Both the position numbers and the translations under genes were made by a program. From Bemisia tabaci (Eukaryota > Arthropoda > Insecta > Hemiptera > Aleyrodidae), in assembly GCF_918797505.1 (NCBI RefSeq), contig NC_092793.1, positions 44,566,243-44,630,242 of the forward strand: a stretch of DNA of 64,000 bases, given 5' to 3'. The notes under the pieces were generated by a model. The model did not search any database. It saw only the letters and a list, made by a program, of their open reading frames with translations, and had not been told where the DNA came from. This document shows positions 1 through 12,474 of the stretch, piece by piece. The first letter of the stretch is position 1, and each line of letters begins with the position of its first letter.

Positions 1-692
1 TTTTTAAAAAAAAATTCTCGGGACTGAGGACATGGGTCTTAAAAACACAACTGTGGCAAAAACTCTTACGATCAGCGACATGTTTTCTTATTTTTCCTTC
101 AAACCACCTGTTTTAGAGGAGTAGGTATGTCTTCATATTGATCGTTTATTGAATCGGAGCATTTTTTTTCACCCACTTAAAAAAAAAAGTGTAATCGCAA
201 AAATAATTTTGACCAAACATATGGAGTATTAAGAAAGCTGCGGCCAAAACTTTTGCGATTAGCGCCCTTTTTTTCTCATTTTTCTAATACAACCGTTGAT
301 TTCAGAAGAAAATATCTAAAATATCTTTAAAGAAGTGTCAAAGAGGGTTGCGACTTGGGCCGAAATCGCCACTCCACGAATTGAGAAATTTTGGATATAC
401 GGCAGTTGACGGTGCATATTTGACAGAAATAATCGAGTTTTGCCGATACCTACTCACGTTTTTGGCTGCGAAACAGGGCCTAAACATGGCACCGAAGGCG
501 AAAATAGCTGAAATTTCGCGTTTTTCGCGGTTCTACCTCAGATTTCGACCTGGGCTAAAGGAACGAATGATGACTTCGAATATGGTATCAAGGACACCTA
601 GACACGTAACATACTTGAATATGATCAACCGTCGCTTGTGGCCCAACTCAAAATCGAACTTTTCCAACTTTTTAGCTTCCAACTTTTCACCG

Positions 693-1835
693 TTTCTGCC
701 AGGCGTATTTCGCGGATAGCGCCAAGCAGCGGACTCGAGGAGCTTTTCCGACCGGTAAATCGCACTCAGCGGCTCATTTGCAAGCGAACATGCTTGTTTT
801 CAGCTGGCGAACATTCGATTTTGACCCTTACAATTTAGTCCATGTAACCCCTGTCAATATTTCTTGATTCTCGTCCAGAGAAAAAATTCCGAGATTTCAG
901 TCGGATCCTATGTAGATGAAAGTGCTGGATCGGTTGCGCACAATCCCGCGGCTCTGCGGGCCTTCCTGAGCCGAGAAACAGCGAAAAACTGGTCTGAAAC
1001 GAGTGTTTTTCACCGTTTCTTTCTGCCAGGCGTATTTTCGCGGATAGCGCCAAGCAGCGGACTCGCGGAGCTTTTCCCGACCAGTTAATCGCACTCAGCG
1101 GTCATTTGCAAGCGAACATGCTTGTTTCCAGCTTGGCGAACATTCGATTTTGACCATTAAAATTTAGTCCATGTAACCCCTGTCAATTTTTCTTGATTCT
1201 CGTCCAGAGAAAAAATTCCGAGATTTCAGTCGGATCCTATGTAGATGAAAGTGCTGGATCGGTTGCGCACAATCCCGCGGCTCTGCGGGGCTTCCTGAGC
1301 CGAGAAACAGCGAAAAACTGGTCTTAAACGAGTGTTTCTTGCACGTTTTTCACCGTTTTTTGCCAGGCGTTTTTTGCGGAAAGCGCCAAGCAGCGGACTC
1401 GAGACCTTTTCCGACCGGTAAATCGCACTCAGCGGTCCATTTGCCAGCTAACATGCTTGTTTTCAGCGTGGGCGAACATTCGATTTTGACCATTAAAATT
1501 TAGTCCATGTAACCCCTGTCAATTTTTCTTGATTCTCGTCCAGAGAAAAAAATTCCGAGATTTCAGTCGGATCCTATGTAGATGAAAGGTGCTGGATCGG
1601 TTGCGCACAATCCCGCGGCTCTGCGGGGCTTCCTGAGCCGAAAAACAGCGAAAAACTGGTCTGAAACGAGTGTTTCTTGCACTTTTTCACCTGTTTTTGC
1701 CAGCGTTTTTTCGGAGATAGAGCCAAGCAGCGGACTCGAGGAGCTTTTCCGACCGGAATATCGCACTTAGCGGGTCATTTTCAAGCGAACATGCTTGGTT
1801 TCAGCTCGTTTAGCGAACTTTCGATTTTGATCCTT
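693..1835. repeat. Satellite, ~335-bp tandem unit, about 3.4 copies
   Basis: A marker phrase starting GCCAAGCAGCGGACTC recurs at 721, 1049, 1384 and 1722, giving periods of 328, 335 and 338 bp. Other landmarks inside the unit recur in the same order, for example GGATCGGTTGCGCACAATCC and a TTTAGTCCATGTAACCCC block. Copies differ by scattered substitutions and 1-10-bp indels, so the array is not fresh. Short open frames on both strands are by-products of the unit and are not proposed as genes. The edges are approximate. Confidence 0.9.
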
Positions 1836-1839
1836 AAAA

Positions 1840-2495
1840 GCTATCGATGTTTAGGGAAAAATTATAAAAAAAATTTGTGTGGTGAAGAAAACTGCGGAAA
1901 AATTTCTACGATGAGCGCCTTGCTTATTCTTTTTCTTCTAAACCATTGATTAAAGAGGAAAATGCTGTAAATCTCCTTAAGGAGCGGAAAATTTGGTAGT
2001 GACCACTTACGAAAAATCTAATTAAAAATATTCTTGTAACCAAAATTGCAGGACTTAAAAAGAGCGCGACAAAATTGTTATCATCAACGAACTTTCTGAT
2101 CATTCTTCTTTGAAACAGTTAATTTTAGGGGAGAATGTCAAGTGATTTTTTATTGATCTGGAAATTTTGTTGTAGTTACTTACAAAAAAAAAAAGGAAGT
2201 ATGTAAGGTTGTCTATAAAAAAGCGGGCCCGACGCAAAATCAACAGGCCGTGGCGCGGCAGCGTTAGATATTGCATGGATATTGGACAAGCAGGGATATT
2301 TTCGGATATTTTCGGATATTTTCATACCCACATCGAAGGATAGAGCTCCATGAAAAACTTTAAAAGATCTCACAAAGAAGAAAGACCCTACCTCGTGGAC
2401 CGGGATCCGCCGATCAAATCGAATTCGCTTCCGACCGCAGCGCTCTTTGGACCCTTATAGTAAAGGTCAAATTAATTGAAGAAGGACAATCTCTT
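1840..2495. other. Anonymous spacer
   Basis: AT-rich sequence without recognisable coding. A short direct repeat, GGATATTTTC in three consecutive copies near 2297-2325, is the only local structure noted. Confidence 0.5.
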
Positions 2496-2800
2496 AGCGA
2501 TCGGAGAGACGAACATATTTCGTTAACAATTCGAGTAAATTTTGCAACGTCGCTTCGCAAATCGAAAAACCGAGGGGTGTTGGTACATTTAGGGACCTAG
2601 AGCTTTCATTTGCAAAAATCAGAGGTAAATCGTCCAATAGTTGCCGGGATTGAAGCAGGATAAACGGTCTAGCGCAAAGACGAAAGTATTTTGTTACTAA
2701 TTCGAGGTAAATTTTGCAACGTCCGTTTCGCAAATCAAAAAACCGAGGGTGTTGGTACATTTAGAGACCTACAGCTTTCATTTGCGAGAATCCGAGTAAA
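2496..2800. repeat. Tandem duplication, ~172-bp unit, ~1.8 copies
   Basis: The phrase TTTGCAACGTC recurs at 2541 and 2713, in blocks that both continue through CGCAAATC, AAAAACCGAGGG, TGTTGGTACATTTAG and CAGCTTTCATTTGC-like text. The two copies are roughly 85-90% alike by eye. No coding function is apparent. Confidence 0.8.
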
Positions 2801-2819
2801 TTTTTTATGTGATTAATTT

Positions 2820-3290
2820 CTAAGTATTTTGCATATAAGTGTGTATGAGAAAAAGAGGACTTGTATTATAGAGAATTGTTATAAGTGTTGTGAAAAATCG
2901 TGGGTAATTTGGAATAGTAGGGAAAATTGGTTTTTTTTAATGGGTGGGGGTTAGTATGGTTTGTATTATGAGGTTAGGGTTTTTAATTAGGAGTTAAAGG
3001 TAATTATGTAGGAATAAGAAGATGGGTATTGGGGGTGGGGGATGGTTTTTTTTGGTTAGAGGTGAAAAAACAAAAGAAATTGGTATGTAGGGTGGCTTTT
3101 GGGATGTTAATGTGGGTGAATAGGGGTATAAGGGGGGAGTTGGGTTGGAAATGGTCACAGGTCTCACTAGTAAGTTGGTGATGCGTTATGGGGATAAGGT
3201 TGGGGATCAATAAGAGAGATGATTTTGTGTAAAGATAGGGTATAATGAGGATAAGGGGAATCTAAAGAAGGTACGGGAGACGGAAAAAAA
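2820..3290. other. Strongly C-depleted, G/T-rich tract
   Basis: Across about 470 bases the plus strand is nearly free of C while G and T are abundant. Two consecutive 60-base lines (2941-3060) contain no C at all. Flanking DNA has ordinary composition. The minus-strand open frame at 3004-3210 is a product of this bias (rich in P, T, H, N, L) and is not proposed as a gene. Confidence 0.75.
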
Positions 3291-4160
3291 AGAAATATGA
3301 ATTAGTGTTGGGTGTGGTGAAGAGGAATTTTTGTTGTCCAAGTAAAACAAACACTCACGTCCTTCCCATTTACCATTAGGGACACTGAGTTCAAAATTTT
3401 CAGTATGCACTTTGGCCACGTTAAAGCCGTCGTTGGGAGGAATTTTTAGACATGTCACACTTATATAGTAGGTTTAGCTATGCCTTTTCAAAATTTTTAG
3501 CTTTTAAGCCCCTTGGGGTTAATTAATTTCAAAAATTATGTGTAACCTCGTAAACCACTGGAAATCGCTCGGAACTATGAGTTTTGTTTACATACCTCAC
3601 ATTAGCACTTCATTGTATTTCCAATTTCCAAAATTTTTAGATCTTACGGACCCCCCCCCCCCCCCCCCTCGGTTCACTTTGGGCCGATAAAGGGCCGATG
3701 TAAGCATTTGAAAGAACATGAGGGAATTGAATCACGTTACAAAAAATAAAAAAATAAATAAGTAAAAATAGATACATAAAAAAATAAATAAGTAAAAAAA
3801 ATAAATAAGTAAAAAAAATAAATAAGTAAAAAAATAATAGTAAAAAATAGATAGGTAAAAAAAATAAATAAAATAGATAAATAAAAAAATAAATACCTAC
3901 CTAAGTAAAAAAGAAAAAAATAAAAATAAATAAAAAATAAAATTGCCCACCACTAGAAAATATCGTACTTTAGTCTGCAGGCAATTCTGGGACAACTCTG
4001 GAACACTTTAAAATTAATATAGAGGGCACTGCAGTACAATCGGCCCCTGGGTGCAAGTTCTCCTACTCTGGGAAGCTAAATGGTGCAACTATTCCCCCAT
4101 GGTGCAACGACTCCGTCATGGTGCAACGACGCTTACTCCATATGCGCTCAAGTTGCAATA
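3291..4160. other. Spacer with C-run and A-rich AAATAAGT repeats
   Basis: Contains a pure C run of about 17 bases at 3651-3667. From 3740 to 3940 there is an A-rich degenerate array of AAAAAATAAATAAGT-like units. The remainder is anonymous. Confidence 0.6.
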
Positions 4161-4175
4161 ACTCTTACTTGAGGA

Positions 4176-4180
<5 letters not shown>

Positions 4181-4209
<29 letters not shown>
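4181..4209. repeat. (TA)n microsatellite
   Basis: Uninterrupted TA dinucleotides, about 14 repeats. It lies directly before a dispersed repeat starting near 4211. Confidence 0.95.
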
Positions 4210-4210
<1 letters not shown>

Positions 4211-4213
<3 letters not shown>

Positions 4214-4320
4214 ACGGCATGCATATTCGTAACCTACGACCCATGATCGATGCTCATTACATGGTCTTTGGTCCAGGTCCGACATCAGGGGAGAACGCAA
4301 TAGTGTATTTTCCGAAGGAA
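4211..4320. repeat. Dispersed repeat, copy 1 of 2 in window
   Basis: About 110 bp sharing blocks such as CTACGACCC, GTCCGACATCA and GCAATAGTGTATTT with 51657-51770. Both copies follow a TA/CATA microsatellite, which suggests the simple repeat belongs to the mobile unit. No ends or target duplications could be defined. Confidence 0.6.
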
Positions 4321-4415
4321 ATAAAATGGCGGACTGACGTCATTTCGCTGACTTCAATTTTAACTTTAACAACGCGTCTCTGGATGCGGACACCTGCAGA
4401 CCATAGAGAAAAAGA

Positions 4416-4704
4416 AGGAGGTGTTTGCATCTTGAGGTTTGCTTATCCTATGACGTAGGTCGGTATAACCCGGCCGGCGAAATCCGGAATTCGAAGTATG
4501 AAAAACGGACTATAATGTCTCATTTTTACTTTCTCGCTCCCCTAGTTTTGCTTAAATCAACTCATGATATAATGTCAAGCACTTTTTGTAGAATGACTTT
4601 TTTCCATAAATTACACGATTTCCAAGAAAATCGATGATAAACGTCGCTGTACCGACCTACGTCATCAAAAAAATTCCAAGATGCCCGAAATGCAAACACC
4701 TCCT
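4416..4704. mobile_element. Short MITE, 289 bp, TIR AGGAGGTGTTTGCAT
   Basis: The left end AGGAGGTGTTTGCAT is mirrored by TGCAAACACCTCCT at the right. Just inside, GACGTAGGTCGGTA is mirrored by GTACCGACCTACGTC. A second copy occupies 20950-21207. Small plus-strand open frames inside are not conserved as proteins between the copies. Superfamily unknown: I could not identify a target duplication. Confidence 0.8.
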
Positions 4705-5230
4705 ATCTTTTCTGCCTGCAGACGTTTGCGGTCCGCGACCGTCTGCGAGCTCTCGGGCTCGAAAACATAGAAAGCGGACCGCGGACGAGACCCTAATAAC
4801 CTCTCGACAACATTATCTTCTTCACCTGCCCTTATTTGAGGCCACTCATAAACTCATTTGGTATCTAACAGGCTGATAAAAAACAAACTACCTATGAAAT
4901 GTGAACATTTTTTGAAATTCAACCAACTATACAAAGTAAAAAAATAAACAAAAAAAAAAAAAAAAAAAAAAATCAAAATATTTGGAAAAATTCGAATCCT
5001 TTGTTCGAGCAGGTTGCACTTTAGTACTTCAGCACTTCAGAACAAAAGAACATAATAAATTCGTCTCGTTCTTTATCATATTGTTCGCATACCTTAGCAT
5101 ACTATTTTCATATTCACTTCACACTGTTCTTATGTTATTATCATTCTGCTTTCATAATATTTTCTTACTGTTTTGATGCTATTTCCATATTGAACCACCT
5201 GTGTGCCACTTCGTATTTCTCTGCTCCGAC
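4705..5230. other. Anonymous spacer with A-run
   Basis: Contains a stretch that is almost entirely A around 4941-4972. It might be the tail of a retro-insertion but no target duplication was seen. No gene recognised. Confidence 0.5.
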
Positions 5231-5301
5231 CTCAATCCCAAACGGGCTCCCATCTAGGTACTAGCTACGCCCGACGTGGCTTAATTCCTGTGATCGCTCG
5301 A
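5231..5301 (-). repeat. 5S-rRNA-derived sequence, copy A
   Basis: On the minus strand this reads GCGATCAC, then AATTAAGCCACGTCGGGCG, then TAGTACCTAGATGGGA. That is the order of the internal control region of insect 5S rRNA (box A, intermediate element, box C). Divergence and the lack of the rest of the 120-nt gene rule out a functional 5S gene. On the minus strand it follows a linker containing GGAGCTCCACGGCAGCGGCA, shared with copy B at 22321, and an AT minisatellite. Best read as a 5S-derived repeat or pseudogene. Confidence 0.75.
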
Positions 5302-5439
5302 GTGCCGCTGCCGTGGAGCTCCGGAGGCTCCGTGTTCCAATAGGGTAATTTAGCATTCATAAACGTCCCTAGCAACAAATCCAGAATTTAATGCAACAAT
5401 ATTCTTGGAAATTCCTATGCAGTATTGAAGAAACATATA

Positions 5440-6620
5440 TAATGAAAAAATAAATTAAAATTTATAAAATAGAATATATTAAAATTTATTTGATAAAATA
5501 AAATAAATTATTAAAATAAAATAAATTAAAACTTATAAAATAAAGAAAAATTAAAATTAATAAAATAAAATGAATTGAAATTAATAAAATAAAATGAATT
5601 AAAATTGATAAAATGAAATGAATTAAAATTAATAAAATATGTGAATTAAAATTAATAACATAAAATGAATTAAAATTAATATGTGAAATGAATTAAATTA
5701 ATAAAATAAAATGAATTAAAATTAATAAAATAAAATGAATTAAAATTAATAAAATAAAATGAATTAAAATTAATAAAATAAAATGAATTAAAATTAATAA
5801 AATAAAATGAATTAAAATTAATAAAATAAAACGAATCAAAATTAATAAAATAAAATGAATTAAAATTAATAAAATAAAATGAATTAAAATTAATGAATTA
5901 AAATTAATAAATTAAAATGAATTAAAATTAATGAATTAAAATTAATAAATTAAAATGAATTAAAATTATTAAATAAAAAGGAATTAAAGTTATGAAAATA
6001 AAATAAATTAAAATTAATAAAGAAAAAGGAATTAAAGTTATGAAAATAAAATAAATTAAAATTCATAAAATATAATAAATTAAAATTAATAAAATAAAAT
6101 GAATTAAAATTAATAAAATAAAATGAATTAAAATTAATAAAATAAAGTATCAAAGTCATGAAAATAAAGAAATAAAAATTAATACAATGAAATAAATTAA
6201 AATTAATAAAATAAAATAAATTAAAACTTATAAAATAAAATAAATTAAAATAATTAAAATAAAATGAATTAAAATAAACAAAATAAAATAAACTAAAACT
6301 AATGAAATAAAATAAATTAAGACCAATAAAATAAAATAAATGAAAACTAATAAAATAAAATTAATTAAAATTAATAAAATAAATTAAAATTAATAAGGTA
6401 AATTAAAATTAATAAAATAAATTAAAATTAATAAAATATATTAAAATTAATAAAATAAAATAAAATAAAATAAAATAAAATTATTAAATAGAATTAAATT
6501 AAAATAAAAAAATTAATTAAAATAAAGTAAATTAAAGTTATTAAAATAAAACACTTTACAATTAATAAAATAAATGAATTAAAATAAATGAAATGGAATA
6601 GGTAATTAATTAAGTAAAAT
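5440..6620. repeat. AT minisatellite, ~18-22-bp unit
   Basis: About 1.2 kb built from variants of ATAAAATGAATTAAAATTA, most regular between 5700 and 5880 and degenerating at both ends. It borders the 5S-derived copy A through a linker containing CATAAACGTCCCTAGC. The same order (minisatellite, CATAAACGTCCC-type linker, 5S block) is seen at 21585-22395. Phe/Asn-rich open frames here are translation artefacts. Confidence 0.95.
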
Positions 6621-7203
6621 AATAAAATGAAATAGGTAATATAAACAAATAATGACTAAAATTAAAATTAAAGAAAATAGAGAAATTATGTTAAAGCGTT
6701 TAAATAAGATAGTAGTAGCACATACATTTATTCGGCTCCAAAACATGTTTTGGAGGCTGTAAGGCACCTGAAAAGTGTATGTTAATGAATAATAAAGTAA
6801 ATAAATAAAGTAAAATAGATTAAAAAAATAAATGCAATAAAGAATGAAAACGGGGAGCTGAAATTCCGCCAACTGACCCTTAAAGTTGTGCGACGTGCGG
6901 GGGCGGATGAGGGACGGAACAGAAGATCCCAGGGCCGCAAAGTCAGATTTATTAACAAATTATGTAATTTTCTCTGAGGTCCCATGGGAACACAGGGGGT
7001 TCCCTCTCCACTCCCCTGAGAGCACAGGAGATCAGCTTATTTTCATTCTGAACACATATCGATGCAGTGTCAATGTGAATTTATTTTGGTTACAGTACGA
7101 TTCCGTGCTGATTATTAAAAAAAGAAACCTCCATCAACCTACTTCTACGGACAGGACTCCACTTACGGGAATTTTCCACTTACGGACTTTGAACTCCCCT
7201 TCC
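6621..7203. other. Anonymous spacer
   Basis: A transition from AT-rich array debris to ordinary sequence. A 106-codon plus-strand frame at 6886-7206 has no recognisable motif and ends at the border of the neighbouring TIR element. No gene is supported. Confidence 0.45.
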
Positions 7204-7205
7204 TA

Positions 7206-10200
7206 GTGGGGCCGATAAGCATAACAATCGTGCACTTCTGGAAGAAAGCATGAAAATTTCAGGGATTCATCTCTACCCTATAGACATTCGATTCAGACAT
7301 AGACCCCAAAAATCTGAGCCCCCTGGTGGGCAGGGGGGCCCCCAAATTTTGAATTTTGAATAACTACGGAACGGCTAATGTTAGCGTAATTTTTTTTAAG
7401 CAGGACGATAGGAAATTTTATTAGGAACGAAAATAGTTCTTACAACTTTTTCTGTGGGATCGATATTTAAGGCGTGAAACGGGAAAAACCATCGGGGGAC
7501 GGGGAGCCGGCCGTTCTGAAGCAGATCCGCGCGCTGCGCGCTGTTTGCCCGGGACGCGCGCGGCGGCACAGTACGGTGTTACCGACGAAACAGCCGCTTG
7601 TCTTGGTTTAATCTCAACGATGCGCAGTTTTAAAAGTATTGTGAATATATCGTACTACCTATAAAGCCTTAAAATAGTGCTTAACTTATGCAGGTAATAA
7701 ATGTATACAAGCGAACGCACGGCAACAGAAAGAGAAGGGGTTGAGTGCTGGAGTTCCGAATTGTTTTGTTGTATGGGTTTGTCAAGTTTTATTACAGCAT
7801 CAGAGATAACTGCATCAGACATCAGTTGAACGGAATAAAATCTGAGGCACAGTTGTCTCGGGAAGGGGGCGGGGGGCTAAAAGTCACAAATCTTATTTTT
7901 ATACCACGATGACCTGAAAAATGATTTTAAAGAGTTTTTCTTTCTCTTTCTCTCGGTGCTGCGACATCAGGATGGTATCTAAATATGCTTACTGAAGACA
8001 GGGAGCCTAATTTTGTAAACAATGAGCATACATAAAAACATGCTTATTCTCCTCTCTTTTAGGAACATTTTGGTACATCATTGCTGCGTATAGGCATTTT
8101 TTTAAGCGGACCAAAACCACCTTCAAAACTTGCTCCAAAAGAACGGCAAAAGAATCTTGAGAAAGCTTGATAGGGATAAATGACCCCCAAAAAACCTTTG
8201 TTGGACTGCTTCTTGTACAGTACAAAGAATATTATTAAGTAATAACTAGCCGCCGTATCCGCTAATCTGTCAAAACGGTCCATTTGAGTGAAAGGAAGTC
8301 GCGCCTAAGTACTGGGAACCTGTCCTGCTCTTATGTCAGCGCATCATAGGTACGATATTCCGCAATCTCGGTAATTTTGCAACTGATTACTGATTACTGA
8401 TTTTGACTGATTTTTTGATATTTTACCGATAAATTAACCTTTTGATAATCTCTAAAGCTAATTCGATCAGTGTTATAATGTACGATAAAGTTTAAGGTGT
8501 ACGTTTTGTGCATTGCATATTTTGCAAGTCCCGTTTCTTGAAAATTGTCTCCGACATACTTACCTAGAACTCTTCCATGAGCTCCATCCAGATCAAAAAT
8601 CGGCACGAGATTTGCGGGTTGAAAAAGAAGAAATGCAATGAATTTCTTCCTGAGGCCTGGTCCTTCTCAGAGGTTCTTTAAAGAATCAGAACCTGCATGA
8701 TAAATAAATTTCCTCCTATATTAATATTTTTTTCAATACAAATGTTACCAACTCCACTCTAAATTCCATACAACAAAATTTAAGATAATATACATGGATT
8801 TTTTTTACTGCTCATTCCATTTTCTATGTGTCGTGGTAAGTACCAATAAAATCTTCAAGGATGACTCGATAAAAAGAGGCGATAGTATTCAGATATCTTC
8901 TTTTTTATCATTTATTTAATGTATTGTTCTATTTTTTTTTTTTTTTGAAATATGCATATTTGTTGAATAACTGAAAAAATGGGGAGTTCATGAAAATGAA
9001 AACTTCTATTGACTGGCTGGAGGGAAGAAGAGGAGAAAAGAACATTGTCGGAATGTTCCGTATGAATCAGTACCTATGCAATTGCGAGTAACCAATGAAC
9101 ATGAACGAAGAACGATATTTCCTTCATTTTGAAGGAAATCTGGTAACCTTATAGTGGCAAAGGGACTGTGGAGCCCCCCTCCCCTCCCTCCTCACTCCTC
9201 GATTAATGTCTCTACCAAGTTTTGCAAAATTCATGGTTATGTAAGAAGCAGCTCATTGTCTCATTCGCCGAAAGTAACATGAAAAATAAGCTAAAAATAA
9301 GTTACGAAGGATCCGCCATTTCCAATAGTCATGAAAAAGTGGGTCAAAATCTTATTAAAACTTGTTATTTCGCTCTAATATCTTAAAAAAAATGTAATCC
9401 TGTACAAAACTTACGTGAGGTAAGGGTAATTTACTCTGTAATGAGGTCGGAAAAGCTCTGCATTCAGAGAAAACAAGACGCGTGATGCGCGATGACCGAT
9501 CCCTCCTATTGACTCGGCGCTCTCACGTTGGAGTATTTCGTTTTTGCTTGTTTTTATGTATTACTAATACCAAGTAGAGCTTATAGTACTGAGGAAAAGT
9601 ATTTAGGCAGTACGGTAAATTCATTATTATTTTTAAAACTGCGCATCGTTGAGATTAAGCCAAGACAAGCGGCTGTTTCGTCGGTAACACCGTACTGCGC
9701 CGCCGCGCGCGTCCCGGGCGCATATTCCCAAACCCCGCGTGGATTGTGAAATCCCGTTTAGACCCCAACCGAAGCCCCTTGTGCGGGTCCGAGACTCCTC
9801 CGGACCGGCTCGGCTCAGGTAGTCTCTCATCTCCGTCCAACCTTCATGCCCTTCCTCTGATTTCTTCTCAACAGTTTTGGCCACGAATTAATCGATGTAA
9901 TATTTATTTATTCAGTTGAATCTTTTGAAACAGCAGAATTTGAGGACTTTTTCAGTAAAAGGGCGAATGGAGCTTGCCATGCTGTTGCGATTGCGCAGTT
10001 TTCTTACCGTTCGCGGCAAATGAAATTCATTCACAGTCGATTTATGTCCTTTAAATCGCCAGGAAAAACTCTGAGCAGATTCAACGAAAAATAAACAGCA
10101 AAACAGTCGGATAGAGAACTACGTTTGCACAATCTTAGCAGAAATGGACGTCTCGTACGCCCTTTCACCGAAAAATGCCTAGTAATTACGTGCAGTGGAA

Positions 10201-11612
10201 ATATTTTTTAATGCCGAAAATTTCGCAATGCAAAGTCATGACGTCACCTTCGTTGATCGCATGATCAATAAACTTGTCTATTGGCTATGCCTACCGTTAT
10301 GTTCTTTGTAAAAAACATTTTTGATGGAAAATAACTCTCGGAACATTTTTAGAGCAGCGCAATGCATATGCATCTCACAAGCCTCTTTGATTAGTAGAAT
10401 TTGCGGAGCTTTTGTACTGGAAAAAAATGATTACGTAAGAATTAATATTCTTGAATTTGCCGCTAGGAGGAGATTTCTCTTGGCTTAAGCTGCAAAATGC
10501 GTACCTACTTTGAGAAAAAAGCCGCTGCCGCTCATATCGAGCAGGATTCGGCCTTATTCCAGTGACCTTATTCTTGATTCAAGAGCAGTATTCTTGACGA
10601 AAAATTCAAGTAATTTTTTTTTTCTTTTTTCAATTATTTCCTTTCTTTTACTTATATAGTTCTGCGCAGAACCTATCACCTTGCTTGAAAGGATAAACAG
10701 TAAACCTGGTGGTGAAGAAAAGTTATAAAAAAAAGTCTCTGCATTTGCGAGGATGAATATGCACTTGGTGTCTCACCCGAATCAATAGGAGAGCTATTAA
10801 AACCCCATTAAATAGGAATAGAAATTTTTATGAAAAATAAATGTTCCCCAAAAAAAGTTCATCATTCAACTACGTTGTTTGAGAGACTGAACATAATGAA
10901 TGAAGGCAGAAACCTAAAAATACTGTCAATGGTGCATTTCAAAATGCACTCAACATGTGACAACTCTGCGAAGGGCTTGTTTTGAGGAGGAAGAAGATAT
11001 TTTCCGGAAAACAAAAAGAGTGGACCGCGAGGTCACCCCCATTCATTCCGAAGGGTTGAAGAGACAATCAGACGGGGCGGCGAGACGCGAGACGGGAGAA
11101 AGGAGAAAGGAGAGAGGATGGCCGCAGTGCCCAAGGCCACTTGCTGAAGAGGCCCATGCCAACCGCGGCAGGGCTCAGAAGGCAGCGGCTAACGATTTTG
11201 AGGACAGGCTAGATTTTTCACAATCCACGCGGGGTTTGGGAATATGCGTCCCGGGCAAACAGCGCAGCGCGCGGATCTGCCTCAGAACGACCGACGGCCG
11301 GCTCCCCGTCCCCCGATGGTTTTTCCCGTTTCACGCCTTAAATATCGATCCCACAGAAAAATTTATAACAACCATTTTTGTTCCTGATAAAATTTCCTAT
11401 CGTCCTGCTTAAAAAAATTACGCTAACATTAGCCGTTCCGTAGTTATTCAAAATTCAAAATTTGGGGGCCCCTCCTGCCCTTAAGGGGGCTCAGATTTTT
11501 GGGGTCTATGTCTGAATCGAATGTCTATAGGGTAGAGATGAATCCCTGAAATTTTCATGCTTTCTTCCAGAAGTGCACGATTCTTATGATATTTTCCACT
11601 TATCGGCCCCAC
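7206..11612. mobile_element. 4.4-kb TIR element with nested inverted arms, TSD TA
   Basis: The left edge GTGGGGCCGATAAG (7206) is mirrored by CTTATCGGCCCCAC (ending 11612), with TA on each side (7204-7205, 11613-11614). The outer arms run about 350 bp (7206-7560 against 11258-11612). A second inverted pair is 7551-7637 against 9632-9720. A third is 9720-9750 against 11213-11243. The three pairs meet at CCCGGG hexamers. No transposase is recognisable between them, so the element is non-autonomous. The 151-codon frame at 10957-11412 runs into the right arm and is not a credible gene. The 2-bp TA duplication fits Tc1/mariner-like insertion but the superfamily is not established. Confidence 0.7.
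7640..9630. other. Interior of TIR element, nothing recognised
   Basis: Includes two overlapping minus-strand frames near 8007-8283 and one at 8394-8606, none with a recognisable motif. No RNA genes were seen. Confidence 0.4.
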
Positions 11613-11614
11613 TA

Positions 11615-12300
11615 TCCTCACTCCAGCCCATCGACCGTCCTACTCTCATCCTTCCTCACCCCGTCCATCGAGTGTTTTAAAAATTAGTTTATTAGAATAG
11701 AGAGGATGCCTAGGTGAATTCAAATTAGCGTCTAATCTGGTGTCCTCAGCTGTTTTAATCGTCATAATGTGAGAAACATGGGCAGATAAAATTTTTTTTC
11801 TCATTTTCCACACTATTGTTGCCTATTACATGCTATTTTCCACTTGATTTGGACCGAAATAAAAATTTTGGAGAACTTTGAATGTGCATATTGCCTACAT
11901 TTGTCCCAAATTTTCGTGTCCCCCGTGCCTGGTTCTTGCCTTTAAATCGATATTGCTGCGCAGCTAGAGTGATTATTCGAGAAAACATTATCGGAGATGA
12001 TAGGCGATGCTTTTGAATTAGAGAAAAAAAATATGTCAATTTCTTTTTTGCTCCATCAATAACTTTTTCACGCGCTAGAATCATTGTTCCCAACAACAGT
12101 CAGGAGAGACATGGCAACGATGTAACAAGCTCTAATTGATTGCCGTAACGTTGAAGTTTTTCAAAAACGACTTTTCTTTCTTTTGATTGAATAGTTCACA
12201 CGTCGCAGATGGCAAAAATTCTGAAATTCGCAAATTTGTGTGCGAGATTGACGCCATTAATGATGCCAAACAAAATACACGATAACTAACAGGGCGTCAA
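11615..12300. other. Anonymous spacer
   Basis: An 87-codon minus-strand frame at 11833-12096 lacks known motifs. Nothing else was noted. Confidence 0.4.
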
Positions 12301-12306
12301 GCAAGC

Positions 12307-12427
12307 ATACACACACACACCCTCACACACACGCGCGCACACACACACACCCTCACCCTCACACACACACACACACAGATGTAAGACATGCACACACACT
12401 CCCTCACACACACACACACACACACAG
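12307..12427. repeat. (CA)n microsatellite, interrupted
   Basis: CA dinucleotides broken by CCCTCAC segments and one CAGATGTAAGACATGCA insert. The same insert occurs next to the second CA tract at 12839, suggesting a local duplication around the telomere-like repeat. Confidence 0.95.
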
Positions 12428-12474
12428 TTATGTTTCACAACAGAAGTGGGGCACCTTGCGAAAAAAGGCTTATT

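Noticed and set aside
348..1770. Overlapping short frames on both strands
   Set aside because: They recur with the 335-bp satellite unit and lack any motif.
5950..6159. Phe/Asn-repeat open frame
   Set aside because: Product of the AT minisatellite.
5440..6620. CRISPR array
   Set aside because: Units are contiguous AT repeats without unique spacers, in a eukaryotic context.
10957..11412. 151-codon plus-strand gene
   Set aside because: Its second half lies in the right arm of the 4.4-kb TIR element and is repeated in reverse at the left arm.
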